Positions 34,745 through 43,200 of a stretch of 64,000 bases of DNA are shown piece by piece. This stretch comes from JAJPKK01 sp963824905. Its GTDB lineage: Bacteria > Pseudomonadota > Alphaproteobacteria > Rhizobiales > Xanthobacteraceae. Both the position numbers and the translations under genes were made by a program. Each line of letters starts with the position of its first letter. Position 1 is the stretch's first letter. The notes beneath the pieces were generated by a model that worked only from the letters and a program-made list of their open reading frames with translations, did not search any database and was not told the origin of the DNA. The stretch lies in NCBI GenBank assembly GCA_963824905.1, contig CAWGRH010000003.1:62001-126000 (forward strand). Direction: 5' to 3'.

Positions 34745-35728
34745 TCACTGCACGTGGATATTCGCCGCCCGGATCACCTTCCCCCAGGTGACGATGTCGG
34801 ATTTGATCTGTGCGCCGAGCGCCTCCGGCGTACCGCCGACGGGGTCGTAGCCGAGCACGGTGAGCTTGTCGCGGGTGTCCGGCTGCGCGATCGCCTTCAC
34901 GATCTCGCGGTTGAGCAGGGTGACGACGTCCTTCGGCGTTCCAGCCGGCGCAAGGAAGCCGACCCAGCTGTCGCCCTCGATGCCGCCGTATCCGGCTTCC
35001 GTCATGGTGGCGACGCCCGGCATGGCGCGCCAACGCTCTTTGCTCGTGACGGCGAGGCCGCGCAGCTTGCCGTCCTCGATCTGCGGCGCAGCGGCTGTCG
35101 GCGTCGCAAAACCGATCGGCGTGTGACCGGCCACCACCGCGGCGACCGCCGGCGACCCGCCGTTGAACGGGACGTGCACGAGGTCGAGGCCGAGCGATAG
35201 CCGGAACTGCTCGCCGGCAAGATGCGACTGCGTGCCGATGCCGGCGGACGAGTAGCTGTACTTGCCCGGATTGGCGCGCACGAGCGCGACGAGCTCGCCG
35301 ACCGATTTTGCCGCCACGGTCGGATTGACGACGAGAATCGTGGTCGAGGTGGCGCCGAGCGAAATCGGCTCGAAGTCCTTGACCGGATCGTAGGGCGTCT
35401 TCTCGAAGAGAATCGGATTGATCGCGATCGAGGAGAAGGCGCCGAGGAGCGTGTAGCCGTCCGGCGCGGCCTTCGCGACCTGGCCCATGCCGATGTTGCC
35501 GGAGCCGCCGGGGATGTTCTCGACGTAGAACTGCCGGCCGAGCTGGTCGCCCACTTTGCTGACGATCAGGCGCGTCAAGACGTCGGTCACGCCGCCCGGC
35601 GCATAGGAGACGATCACACGCACCGGACGCGTCGGGTAGCTCTGTGCAATGGCACGCTCTGCGATGAACGGCACCGCAGCGAGGCCGCTCGCGAGCCGCA
35701 GGACCTCGCGACGCGCGAACCCCCTCAT
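34745..35728 (-). CDS. Bug/TctC-family substrate receptor
   Basis: 327 residues. Tat-type signal (FARREVLRLASGLAA), then PVRVIVSYAPGGVTDVLTR, VENIPGGSGNIGM, APDGYTLLGAFSS, PFNGGSPAVAAVVAGH and PGVATMTEAGYGG, the full family pattern. ATG 35728 follows GGGAGACAATGCC. It converges on the UbiD gene (stops 33 bases apart), suggesting that the ligand could be an aromatic carboxylate, but this is context only. No tctA or tctB nearby. Confidence 0.9.
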   Translation of the reverse strand: MRGFARREVLRLASGLAAVPFIAERAIAQSYPTRPVRVIVSYAPGGVTDVLTRLIVSKVGDQLGRQFYVENIPGGSGNIGMGQVAKAAPDGYTLLGAFSSIAINPILFEKTPYDPVKDFEPISLGATSTTILVVNPTVAAKSVGELVALVRANPGKYSYSSAGIGTQSHLAGEQFRLSLGLDLVHVPFNGGSPAVAAVVAGHTPIGFATPTAAAPQIEDGKLRGLAVTSKERWRAMPGVATMTEAGYGGIEGDSWVGFLAPAGTPKDVVTLLNREIVKAIAQPDTRDKLTVLGYDPVGGTPEALGAQIKSDIVTWGKVIRAANIHVQ

Positions 35729-35834
35729 GGCATTGTCTCCCGTTCTGATCCGCAGCGCCAAGCCGCCGTGCGGCCGATATTAGGACGAGAGCGAAGCTGG
35801 CGAAACCCGATCGCCGCCGGTCGTGGCGTCGCAC

Positions 35835-36015
35835 CTGCGCCGGCGCAGCTCTCAGCCGGCCGCCCGGTTGGGAAGCGCGCGGGCGAGCGATACCACCCCG
35901 TCCTGCTCGCGGTGTAGAAATCCGGAGCAGCAGTTACGACCCGATTGCGGCCCGCCTCGTTGGCGCGGTAGAGCGCACGGTCGGCCCGCCGCAGCAATTC
36001 GGTGAGCGGCCGGCA
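35835..36015 (-). pseudogene. C-terminal fragment of a GGDEF (diguanylate cyclase) domain
   Basis: On the minus strand the frame reads RPLTELLRRADRALYRANEA and GRNRVV, the last helix of GGDEF domains, which precedes the domain end. No GGDEF/GGEEF signature or upstream domain survives; the sequence to its left in reading order (36016-36110) does not continue the domain. It is a decayed remnant of a longer gene left between the TctC receptor and the photolyase. Confidence 0.65.
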
Positions 36016-36156
36016 TGCAAATAATTTCTGAAGGGGATCTCGCGCGATTCCGGCGCCTGCGCGTTGAGGTGGATCATCTGTGGTAGGAATCGCTCAAATG
36101 TTTATCGTTTTTGCACGAGTGCGGGGGCCGAGAGTGTGCCGGCACGGCGGCGATTG

Positions 36157-37630
36157 ATGCCGAAATCCGGTCAAGCCGAACGTCGCAGCGGCCCTTCCAT
36201 CGTCTGGTTTCGCGACGATCTGCGGCTCGCCGACCACCCTGCCCTTGCCGCCGCGGCGGCAACCGGGCGGCCCGTCATCTGTCTCTATCTGCACGATGAA
36301 GCGAGCCCCGGCCTGCGCCGGCTCGGCGGCGCGGCGCGCTGGTGGCTCGCCGGATCGCTGCGCGCGCTCGCCGAGGCGCTGCGCGGGCGCGGCGGCGATC
36401 TCACGCTGCGACGTGGCGCAGCCTCCGATGTCATCGCGAGCCTCGCGGCAGAAACGAAAGCATCAGCGCTCTTCATGAACCGCCGCGACGACCCCGCGGG
36501 CGCGGCGATCGATCAGACCGTCACGGAACGTCTCACCGCCGACGGAACCGAGGTGAAATCGTTCGCGGCAAATCTCCTGCACGACCCCGAGCACGCTACG
36601 AACCAGCGGCGGACGGCCGTTCCAGGTGTTCACGCCGTTCTGGCGGCAGCTGCGCGCGGCCGGTCCGCCGCGCGCGCCGCTCCCGGCGCCGTCGCGGATC
36701 GGGGGCGCATCGGGCGTCGCCGGAGACGCGCTTGCCGACTGGCACCTGGAGCCGACCCTTCCCGATTGGGCGGCCGACATGCGCGCCACCTGGGTCCGCG
36801 GCGAGGGCGGCGCTCACCGGGACCTCGAGGTCTTCCTCGCGCACGGACTGAAAGGCTATGCCGCGCAACGCGACCGGCCCGACCTGCCGCACACCTCCCG
36901 TCTCTCCCCTCGCCTGCGGTTCGGCGAGTTGAGCCCCTATCAGGTCTGGTATGCCTGCATGCATGCCGCAGACGCCGGCGCGGCCGCCCACGGCGATGTG
37001 GAAAAGCTTCTCTCCGAGCTCGGATGGCGGGAATTCTGCCATCACCTGCTGCACCAACAGCCCGCGCTCGCGACCGTCAATTTCAATCGCCGCTTCGATG
37101 CATTTCCCTGGCGCGAGGATGCCGCTGCGCTTGCCGCCTGGCAGCAAGGCCGCACCGGCTATCCGCTGGTCGACGCCGGAATGCGGCAGCTATGGGCGAC
37201 CGGATGGATGCACAACCGGGTGCGAATGGTCGTGGCTTCGTTCCTCATCAAGCACCTGCTGATCGACTGGCGCGCCGGCGAGCAGTGGTTCTGGGACACG
37301 CTGGTCGATGCCGACGTCGCCAGCAATCCCGCGAACTGGCAGTGGGTCGCCGGATCTGGCGCCGACGCCGCGCCCTATTTCCGCATCTTCAATCCGGTGC
37401 TGCAGGGCGAGAAGTTCGATCCCGACGGAGACTACGTCCGCCGCTTCGTGCCCGAGCTGAGCCGGCTCGATGCCTGCTCGATACACGCACCGGACCGCGC
37501 ACCGCCTCTCGCATTGCCGGCGGCCGGCGTGACGTTGGGAGTGAATTATCCCCCTCCTATCGTTCCCCATGAGGAAGGGCGCCGTCGCGCGCTCGCCGCG
37601 CTGGCGGCAATCAAGTCGCCCGAACGCTGA
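36157..37630 (+). CDS. phrB: Deoxyribodipyrimidine photolyase (frame broken near 36600)
   Basis: Light-driven repair of cyclobutane pyrimidine dimers. N-terminal antenna domain: IVWFRDDLRLADHPAL and ICLYLHDE. After a frame change near 36600 (remove one A from ACGAACC) comes SGGRPFQVFTPFWRQL, then the FAD-binding domain: LGWREFCHHLLHQQP, GYPLVDAGMRQLWATGWMHN, RMVVASFLIKHLLIDW and the DADVASNPANWQW stretch. About 490 residues once joined. ATG 36157 is the best start for the family; a ribosome site is not obvious. Interruption is in the linker between the two domains. Confidence 0.85.
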
Positions 37631-37739
37631 CGTTCGGATTCGCCGGGCGATTCCGCCAGCTGCCGGAATATCACCTCGCTTCCGGCACGGGCGGTTTATT
37701 ATACCGCGACGTCGACGTTCGGCAGATGGTTTCTGCCAA

Positions 37740-37781
37740 GTCTCCCTGAGAAAAGAGAACGTCTCCCTGACAAAAGAGAAC
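37740..37781. repeat. Tandem 21-base direct repeat upstream of cysteine synthase
   Basis: Two head-to-tail copies, 37740-37760 and 37761-37781, each GTCTCCCTGA plus one variable base (G, then C) plus AAAAGAGAAC. The repeat lies 85 bases before cysK ATG 37866. Two adjacent identical sites two helical turns apart could be an operator pair; alternatively the unit, being 21 bases, encodes a repeated seven-residue peptide (VSLxKEN) in the upstream open frame. Confidence 0.7.
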
Positions 37782-37865
37782 ACGCTTCCCGCCAACTTGT
37801 GGCGGAGCGCTGTCCCCGATAGGGTCCGGAGCGGGGCCGAAAGCCGTCTGGAGACCGCGCCGCGC

Positions 37866-38903
37866 ATGCAGATTCAACGTGGAATTACCGACGCGATCGG
37901 CCATACGCCCCTTGTCAAACTTGCCCGCGCGTCGGAGATGACCGGCTGCACAATCCTGGGCAAGGCCGAGTTCATGAATCCCGGCCAGTCCGTCAAGGAC
38001 CGTGCCGCGCTGTTCATCATCGAGGACGCGGTGAAGCGCGGCGAGCTGCGGCGCGGCGGGGTGATCGTCGAGGGCACCGCGGGCAACACCGGCATCGGCC
38101 TCGCGCTCGTCGGCAACGCCATGGGATTTCGCAGCGTCATCGTCATTCCCGAGACGCAGAGCCAGGAAAAGAAGGACATGCTGCGGCTGTGCGGTGCCGA
38201 TCTCGTCGAGGTCCCCGCGGTGCCCTATTCGAACCCCAACAACTACGTGAAGGTGTCCGGCCGCGTTGCCGCGCAGCTTGCGAAGACCGAGCCCAACGGC
38301 GCGATCTGGGCGAACCAGTTCGACAACGTCGCGAACCGCGACGGCCACATCAAGACCACCGGTCCGGAAATCTGGGAGCAGACCGACGGCAAGGTCGACG
38401 GATTCATCTGCGCGGTCGGCACCGGCGGCACGCTCGCCGGCATCGGCATCGCGCTCAAGGAGCGCAACAAGGACGTGAAGATCGGGCTCGCCGATCCGCG
38501 CGGCGCGGCGCTCTACAGCTACTACACGACCGGCGTCCTCAAATCCGAAGGCTCGTCGATCACCGAAGGCATCGGACAGGGCCGCATCACCAAGAATCTC
38601 GAAGGCGCGCCGATCGATATCGCCTACCAGATCCCCGATGAGGAGGCGCTTCCCATTGTCTTCGATCTCCTCGAGCACGAAGGCCTCTGCCTGGGCGGCT
38701 CGTCCGGGATCAATGTGGGCGGCGCGATCCGCCTTGCGCGCGATCTCGGGCCCGGGCACACCATCGTCACCGTGCTCTGCGACTACGGCACCCGCTACCA
38801 GACGAAGCTCTTCAACCCGGAATTCCTGCGCTCCAAGAATCTGCCGGTTCCCGACTGGATGGAGCGCCGCTCGACGATCAAGGTGCCCTACGAAAAGGTG
38901 TGA
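37866..38903 (+). CDS. cysK: Cysteine synthase A-type (O-acetylserine sulfhydrylase)
   Basis: 345 residues, PLP-dependent, makes cysteine from O-acetylserine and sulfide. Lys44 in NPGQSVKDRAA binds PLP, EGTAGNTGIGLALVG binds the substrate carboxylate, GTGGTLAGIG the PLP phosphate, and LCLGGSSGINV the C-terminal pocket. ATG 37866 is preceded at nine bases by GGAGACC; the open frame extends upstream through the tandem repeat but without family similarity. Followed about 100 bases later by a sulfurtransferase, so this is a small sulfur-metabolism pair. Confidence 0.9.
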   Translation: MQIQRGITDAIGHTPLVKLARASEMTGCTILGKAEFMNPGQSVKDRAALFIIEDAVKRGELRRGGVIVEGTAGNTGIGLALVGNAMGFRSVIVIPETQSQEKKDMLRLCGADLVEVPAVPYSNPNNYVKVSGRVAAQLAKTEPNGAIWANQFDNVANRDGHIKTTGPEIWEQTDGKVDGFICAVGTGGTLAGIGIALKERNKDVKIGLADPRGAALYSYYTTGVLKSEGSSITEGIGQGRITKNLEGAPIDIAYQIPDEEALPIVFDLLEHEGLCLGGSSGINVGGAIRLARDLGPGHTIVTVLCDYGTRYQTKLFNPEFLRSKNLPVPDWMERRSTIKVPYEKV

Positions 38904-39001
38904 TGCACCGCCGCGTGGCGCCGTGACCGGACGCACCGCCGACGCCATTCCATCTGCACCGGCGCGCCGGTGATGATCGAACGAGAACGAACGAGGAAAC
39001 G

Positions 39002-39868
39002 ATGTTGAAACCTCCGCCCCATCCCGCCAGCAAGTGGCTGGTGACGACCGACTGGCTCGCGGCGAACCTCGGCGCGCCCGGCCTCGTCGTGCTCGACGGC
39101 TCCTATTACCTGCCTGCGATGAAGCGCGATGCCGACGCCGAATACCTTGCCGGCCACATCCCCGGCGCGCAGCGGTTCGACGTCGACGAAGTCGCCGACC
39201 ACGGCACCGACTTGCCGCACATGCTGCCGAGCGCCGCGGAGTTCGCCGCGGCGGCAGGCAAGCTCGGCATCGCCGAGACCGACACCATCGTCGCCTATGA
39301 CGGCCTCGGCCTGTTCGCCTCGCCGCGGGTGTGGTTCACCTTCCGCCTGTTCGGCGCGCCGAACGTCTACATACTCGAAGGCGGCCTGCCGAAATGGAAG
39401 GCCGAAGGCCGGCCGGTCGAGAGCCGGCACCGTCACGCGCCCGGCCAAGACGTTCGCGGCGCGCAAGAACGCCGACGTCGTGGCAAACCTCGAGCGGGTG
39501 CGGCGCGCCGCCGAGACCGGCCCGCCCAGGTGGTCGACGCGCGGCCCGCCGACCGGTTTCGCGGCGAAGCGCCGGAGCCGCGCCCCGGCCTCGCCTCCGG
39601 CCACATCCCCGGCTCGCGCAACGTCCCGTCGACGGCGGTCGTCGAGAACGGATTGCTGGCCTCGCACGAAAAGCTGCGCGCCGCGTTCGCCGACGGCGGC
39701 GTCGACCTCGACAAGCCGGTGATCACGAGCTGCGGCTCCGGCGTCTCGGCGGCGATCCTGTGGCTCGCCCTCGACGCGCTCGGCAAGGCTCCGCAGGCGC
39801 TTTACGATGGCTCGTGGTCGGAATGGGGTGCGCGGGCCGATTTACCGGTTGCGACCGGGCCGGCTTAG
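39002..39868 (+). CDS. sseA: 3-mercaptopyruvate sulfurtransferase/rhodanese (frame broken at about 39425 and 39525)
   Basis: Two rhodanese domains. The first has VVLDGSYYLP, YLAGHIPGAQRFDVDEV and TIVAYDGLGLFASPR (inactive site); the second has HIPGSRNVPS and the active loop TSCGSGVSAA, whose Cys accepts sulfur. CGSGVSA-type loops mark mercaptopyruvate enzymes rather than thiosulfate rhodaneses. Between 39425 and 39525 the true sequence (PAKTFAARKNADVV, RVRRAAETGP) lies in the next frame; one extra C near 39425 and one missing C near 39525 explain this, and the downstream frame is restored. ATG 39002 follows GAGGAAACG. Sits after cysK. Confidence 0.85.
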   Translation: MLKPPPHPASKWLVTTDWLAANLGAPGLVVLDGSYYLPAMKRDADAEYLAGHIPGAQRFDVDEVADHGTDLPHMLPSAAEFAAAAGKLGIAETDTIVAYDGLGLFASPRVWFTFRLFGAPNVYILEGGLPKWKAEGRPVESRHRHAPGQDVRGAQERRRRGKPRAGAARRRDRPAQVVDARPADRFRGEAPEPRPGLASGHIPGSRNVPSTAVVENGLLASHEKLRAAFADGGVDLDKPVITSCGSGVSAAILWLALDALGKAPQALYDGSWSEWGARADLPVATGPA

Positions 39869-39869
39869 C

Positions 39870-40012
39870 CTACTGCGTCACGAATTCGTAGGGTGTGCAA
39901 AATCGCGCTGTGAGCGTCTGGCAGCGTGCGCAACCGCGCTGCGCGATTTTGCGCACGCGATCGGCCGAGGACCGCGCGGTTGCACACCCTACCTGCGCTT
40001 ATGACGCAGTAG
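39870..40012. repeat. Nested-inverted-repeat element with 11-base terminal arms (MITE-like)
   Basis: CTACTGCGTCA at 39870-39880 and its exact reverse complement TGACGCAGTAG at 40002-40012 bound the element. Inside lie GTAGGGTGTGCAA (39888-39900) and TTGCACACCCTAC (39980-39992), and further in CAAAATCGCGC (39898-39908) and GCGCGATTTTG (39941-39951). It begins two bases after the sseA stop (39868). Three nested perfect pairs are unlike a simple terminator. Confidence 0.8.
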
Positions 40013-40056
40013 TATTAGGCGCGTGTTTCCAAACTTCGCGTCATATCGGGCAACGC

Positions 40057-40132
40057 GTAGGATGGGTTGAGCGCAGCGAAACCCATCGAGGCCATGAAAT
40101 GATGGGTTTCGCAAGAGCTCAACCCATCCTAC
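40057..40132. repeat. Paired-arm intergenic repeat, family E (GTAGGATGGGTTGAGC)
   Basis: GTAGGATGGGTTGAGCGCAG with GAAACCCATC on the left; GATGGGTTTCGCAAGAGCTC then AACCCATCCTAC on the right. Only copy of this family recognised in the window. Confidence 0.85.
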
Positions 40133-40177
40133 GAGAGTGCATAGTTCGGGTCCGGCTTACTTCGGATGGGACCGTTC

Positions 40178-40618
40178 TCAGTGCTCCGGCACCGTGAGGG
40201 GCTTTCCGACCTCGTTGACCACGACCACCAGCACCTTCGCAGGCTCGGCGTCGCTCGCGTTGCGCGACACCGCGTGGAGCTGGCCCGGCAACTCGTAGAA
40301 GGTCTGACCCTTGGTGGCGACGGTCTCGGCGCCGTTGTCGAGCTTGTACTTGTAGGCGCCTTCCAGCACATAGCCGAAATTATGCGCGCCGGGATGGCGA
40401 TGGGCCGGCGAGCCGCCGCCCGGCGGAATGTCGAGCGTGATCATGAGCACCTCGCGGCCCGGCACATCGGAGAGCGTCTGCTTCATGAGCTGGCTCACCT
40501 TGGTCGGCGGCATCGGCTGCTGAGCGACGACGGTGCCGAGCCCGAACGCGGCGCCCAGCGCTGCGAGGCCGAGGAGCGAAGCGGCCGTGCGGATGAGATT
40601 TTGCCTCGTCAGGTACAT
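40178..40618 (-). CDS. Exported cupin protein A
   Basis: 146 residues. Signal or anchor (NLIRTAASLLGLAALGAAF), then a single cupin barrel: PPGGGSPAHRHPGAHNFGYV (metal-binding His pair) and LEGAYKYKL, ending GKPLTVPE. Single-domain cupins of this sort are periplasmic, often metal-dependent and without assigned substrate. ATG 40618 follows GGAGGAGAC. Resembles cupin B at 41760 (same end GKPL and His/Glu pattern), the two bracketing a sulfatase-modifying-factor-like gene. Confidence 0.75.
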   Translation of the reverse strand: MYLTRQNLIRTAASLLGLAALGAAFGLGTVVAQQPMPPTKVSQLMKQTLSDVPGREVLMITLDIPPGGGSPAHRHPGAHNFGYVLEGAYKYKLDNGAETVATKGQTFYELPGQLHAVSRNASDAEPAKVLVVVVNEVGKPLTVPEH

Positions 40619-40770
40619 GTCTCCTCCCATTCCGTTGCGGCGTCGTTCCGACCTCGGGCGACACTCCGCTTGCAGATTACCTTATCAGACCGCAGACCAT
40701 GTCGCGCAATCGTAGCGCAGACCATGTCCGTGCACGAGGAGGCGGGCCGTCGACCCTGCGCCGGGCGTCG

Positions 40771-41688
40771 CTATGGCGGGCGCGGCAAATCCCGCGCGAC
40801 GCGAAAGCCGACATTCCCATCCTGCAGATTGGACGGCGGACCGACACGGCTCGCCGATCGCAGGTTCTTGGCATCGAAAAACCAGGAGCCGCTGCGGGCG
40901 ACGTGACGGTTCGGCACGGGACTGTCGCGCCAGACGGAACCGTCCGACGGTGCATTCTCATAATTTTCATGCCAGGGATCGGCGACCCATTCGTAGACAT
41001 TGCCGTGCATGTCGAAGAGGCCGAACCCGTTCGCCGCCTTGGTGCCGACGGCTTGCGACTTCCGATCGGAGTTCTTGAAGTACCAAGCATAGCGCCCAAG
41101 CTCGCCGTCGTCGTTACCGAACGAAAACCGCGTCGTCGTATCGGCCCGCGCGGCATACTCCCACTCGGCTTCGGAGAGCAGCCGATAGGGCTTCCCCGTC
41201 ATCCGGGCGAGCCATTCGACGTACTGCGTTGCGTCGTTCCAGCCGACATTGATGACCGGGCGATCGCCGCGTCCCCAGGTGCTGTCGCCTACCCGGCGAC
41301 ACGCTCCGGCGGCAACGCAGGCATCCCACTGCGTGAAGGTCACCTCGGTCCTGGCCAGCGCGAACGGCTTTGCGACAGTCACCTCGTGCTGGGGGCCCTC
41401 GGTCGGCAAGCGATCCGCTTCGGTGGCGGGCGAGCCCATCATGAAACGGCCGGCCGGCACGACGATCATCGTCGGGCAGCCGTTCGCGCATTCCGTGAAG
41501 TCCGAACCGGGTTTTGACGCGTTCTCCGATTCCTGCTCAGCGGTGAGGACCGACGGCCCCATGTTCGTGCGCCAGTAGCGCGCGTCGTCCTCCTGCACGC
41601 GCACCGTCGTCACCGTCGCAAGCAATGTAAGGGCGACGATGAACAGAGGCACAACCACGCCGACGATGGGCTTCGGCCATCGCATCAT
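40771..41688 (-). CDS. Sulfatase-modifying-factor (FGE)-like membrane-anchored protein
   Basis: 305 residues from ATG 41688. One N-terminal membrane helix (PIVGVVVPLFIVALTLLATV), then the FGE-sulfatase domain: PTMIVVPAGRFMMGSPATEA, EGPQHEVTVAKPFALARTEV, WLARMTGKPYRLLSEAEWEY, GLFDMHGNVYEWVADPW and a late ARSGSWFFDAKNLRSASR. The copper-binding Cys pair of genuine formylglycine-generating enzymes is not evident, so it may be a non-catalytic or regulatory relative. GGAGG lies upstream; an in-frame ATG 41763 overlaps the cupin B stop (ATGA), which would imply translational coupling. No sulfatase nearby. Confidence 0.75.
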   Translation of the reverse strand: MMRWPKPIVGVVVPLFIVALTLLATVTTVRVQEDDARYWRTNMGPSVLTAEQESENASKPGSDFTECANGCPTMIVVPAGRFMMGSPATEADRLPTEGPQHEVTVAKPFALARTEVTFTQWDACVAAGACRRVGDSTWGRGDRPVINVGWNDATQYVEWLARMTGKPYRLLSEAEWEYAARADTTTRFSFGNDDGELGRYAWYFKNSDRKSQAVGTKAANGFGLFDMHGNVYEWVADPWHENYENAPSDGSVWRDSPVPNRHVARSGSWFFDAKNLRSASRVGPPSNLQDGNVGFRVARDLPRPP

Positions 41689-41759
41689 CCGCCTCCGGGC
41701 GAACAGATCGAAATGGCAGCGCGCAAACGGGCGCGCTGCCTGCCGATTATCGATCTTCG

Positions 41760-42158
41760 TCATGGAGCCGGAGTTGACAACGGCTTTCCTTTTTCGACCA
41801 CGTGGACGGTGAGCACCTTCGCTCCGGCAGCCGCCGTGCATCCGCCGTGGGCTGCTGCAGGCGGAATCTGAACACCGCTTCCCGCCTTGGCATCCTTCTC
41901 TGGACTGCCCTCGATCTTCAGATGGACTTCGCCTTCGAGAACGTACGCAGATTCGACACCGGCATGAGTGTGGCGATCGAAACAGGTGTTCGCCGGGATT
42001 TGGGCGATTCCCATGACGATCTGATAGCCGCCCGGAAAGTCAGTCGTGCCGAGCGGTGTTCGCGTTATTCCCTGTTGTGCGATTACCGGCTCGAAATTTG
42101 ACGGTCCTGCGCAAATGAGCGTCAACGCAGCGACGGCGAATATCGATAGGCGCGTCAT
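41760..42158 (-). CDS. Exported cupin protein B
   Basis: 132 residues. Signal peptide (LSIFAVAALTLICAGPS), then a cupin: TCFDRHTHAGVESAYVLEGE with the two His and the Glu of the metal site, and VQIPPAAAHGG, ending GKPLSTPAP. ATG 42158 with GGAGGACAAATCG. Transcribed ahead of the FGE-like gene and overlapping its earliest possible start by four bases. Confidence 0.75.
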   Translation of the reverse strand: MTRLSIFAVAALTLICAGPSNFEPVIAQQGITRTPLGTTDFPGGYQIVMGIAQIPANTCFDRHTHAGVESAYVLEGEVHLKIEGSPEKDAKAGSGVQIPPAAAHGGCTAAAGAKVLTVHVVEKGKPLSTPAP

Positions 42159-42417
42159 CGATTTGTCCTCCAAGGTTGGCAGATTTTCCGCCCCATTTCA
42201 CGTCCGCCGGCGCGAACGCGGCATTGTGGGAACGTTCCGAAACAATTGCCCGCCGTGGGCACCCACGCCATCGCGAAGGACAGGGCTTCGGCACACCCGG
42301 GTGATGGCTCAGGTCGAGCCTACTACTTTTGCGCATCTGCGCGGAAGTGAAGCGACACGCGCCCTGGCAATCCAACGCTACCGTACGCTCTGCACGGAGC
42401 CAGGGCCTTCGATCCGC
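42159..42417. other. Intergenic stretch
   Basis: About 260 bases between cupin B and aapP with no supported gene or clear terminator. Confidence 0.4.
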
Positions 42418-43200
42418 TTATCGCAGAATCTGGCTCAGAAACAGCTTCGTCCGCTCGTGCTGGGGACTGGCGAAGAACGGCTCCGGCGCGTTGACCTCGA
42501 TGATCTGCCCGGCATCCATGAACACGATGCGGCTCGCGACCTGGCGCGCGAAGGTCATCTCGTGGGTCACCACCAGCATGGTCATTCCGTCGAGTGCAAG
42601 CCCGACCATGGTATCGAGCACCTCCTTGACCATCTCGGGATCGAGCGCGGAGGTCGGCTCGTCGAACATCATCAGCTTGGGGTTCATGCACAGTGCGCGC
42701 GCGATGGCGACGCGCTGCTGTTGGCCGCCGGAAAGCTGGCCCGGATATTTGGCGGCCTGCTCGGGAATCTTCACCCGCGCGAGCAGCGCCATCGCGGTCT
42801 CCTCCGCCTCACGGCGCGGAATGCCGCGCACCAGGATCGGCGCAAGCGTGCAGTTCTCGAGCACCGTGAGATGCGGAAACAGGTTGAAGTGCTGGAACAC
42901 CATGCCGACTTCACGCCGGATGGCATCGACCCGCTTGACGTCCTTGGTGAGCGGAAGACCGTCGACCACGATCTCACCGCGCTGGAAATCCTCGATCGCG
43001 TTGATGCAACGCAGTAGCGTCGACTTGCCCGAGCCCGATGGCCCGCAGATGACGATGCGCTCGCCGCGCGCCACCTCGAGATTGATGTCGGCGAGTACGC
43101 GGAACTCGCCGAACCATTTGTAAAGGCCGGCAACGGTCACTGCGGGGCCGGCCTCACCGCCGTTCGCTGCCGCCGTTCCTCTGGTCTCGAAGGGTTTCAC
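42418..43200 (-). CDS. aapP: General L-amino acid ABC transporter, ATP-binding protein
   Basis: 260 residues. All ABC motifs are intact: Walker A GPSGSGKST, Q-loop VFQHFNLFPHLT, signature LSGGQQQRVAIARAL, Walker B LMMFDEPTSALD and switch His in VVTHEM. Couples ATP hydrolysis to uptake of amino acids through AapQM. Last gene of the aapJQMP operon; ATG 43200 overlaps the aapM stop by four bases, implying translational coupling. Confidence 0.95.
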   Translation of the reverse strand: MKPFETRGTAAANGGEAGPAVTVAGLYKWFGEFRVLADINLEVARGERIVICGPSGSGKSTLLRCINAIEDFQRGEIVVDGLPLTKDVKRVDAIRREVGMVFQHFNLFPHLTVLENCTLAPILVRGIPRREAEETAMALLARVKIPEQAAKYPGQLSGGQQQRVAIARALCMNPKLMMFDEPTSALDPEMVKEVLDTMVGLALDGMTMLVVTHEMTFARQVASRIVFMDAGQIIEVNAPEPFFASPQHERTKLFLSQILR

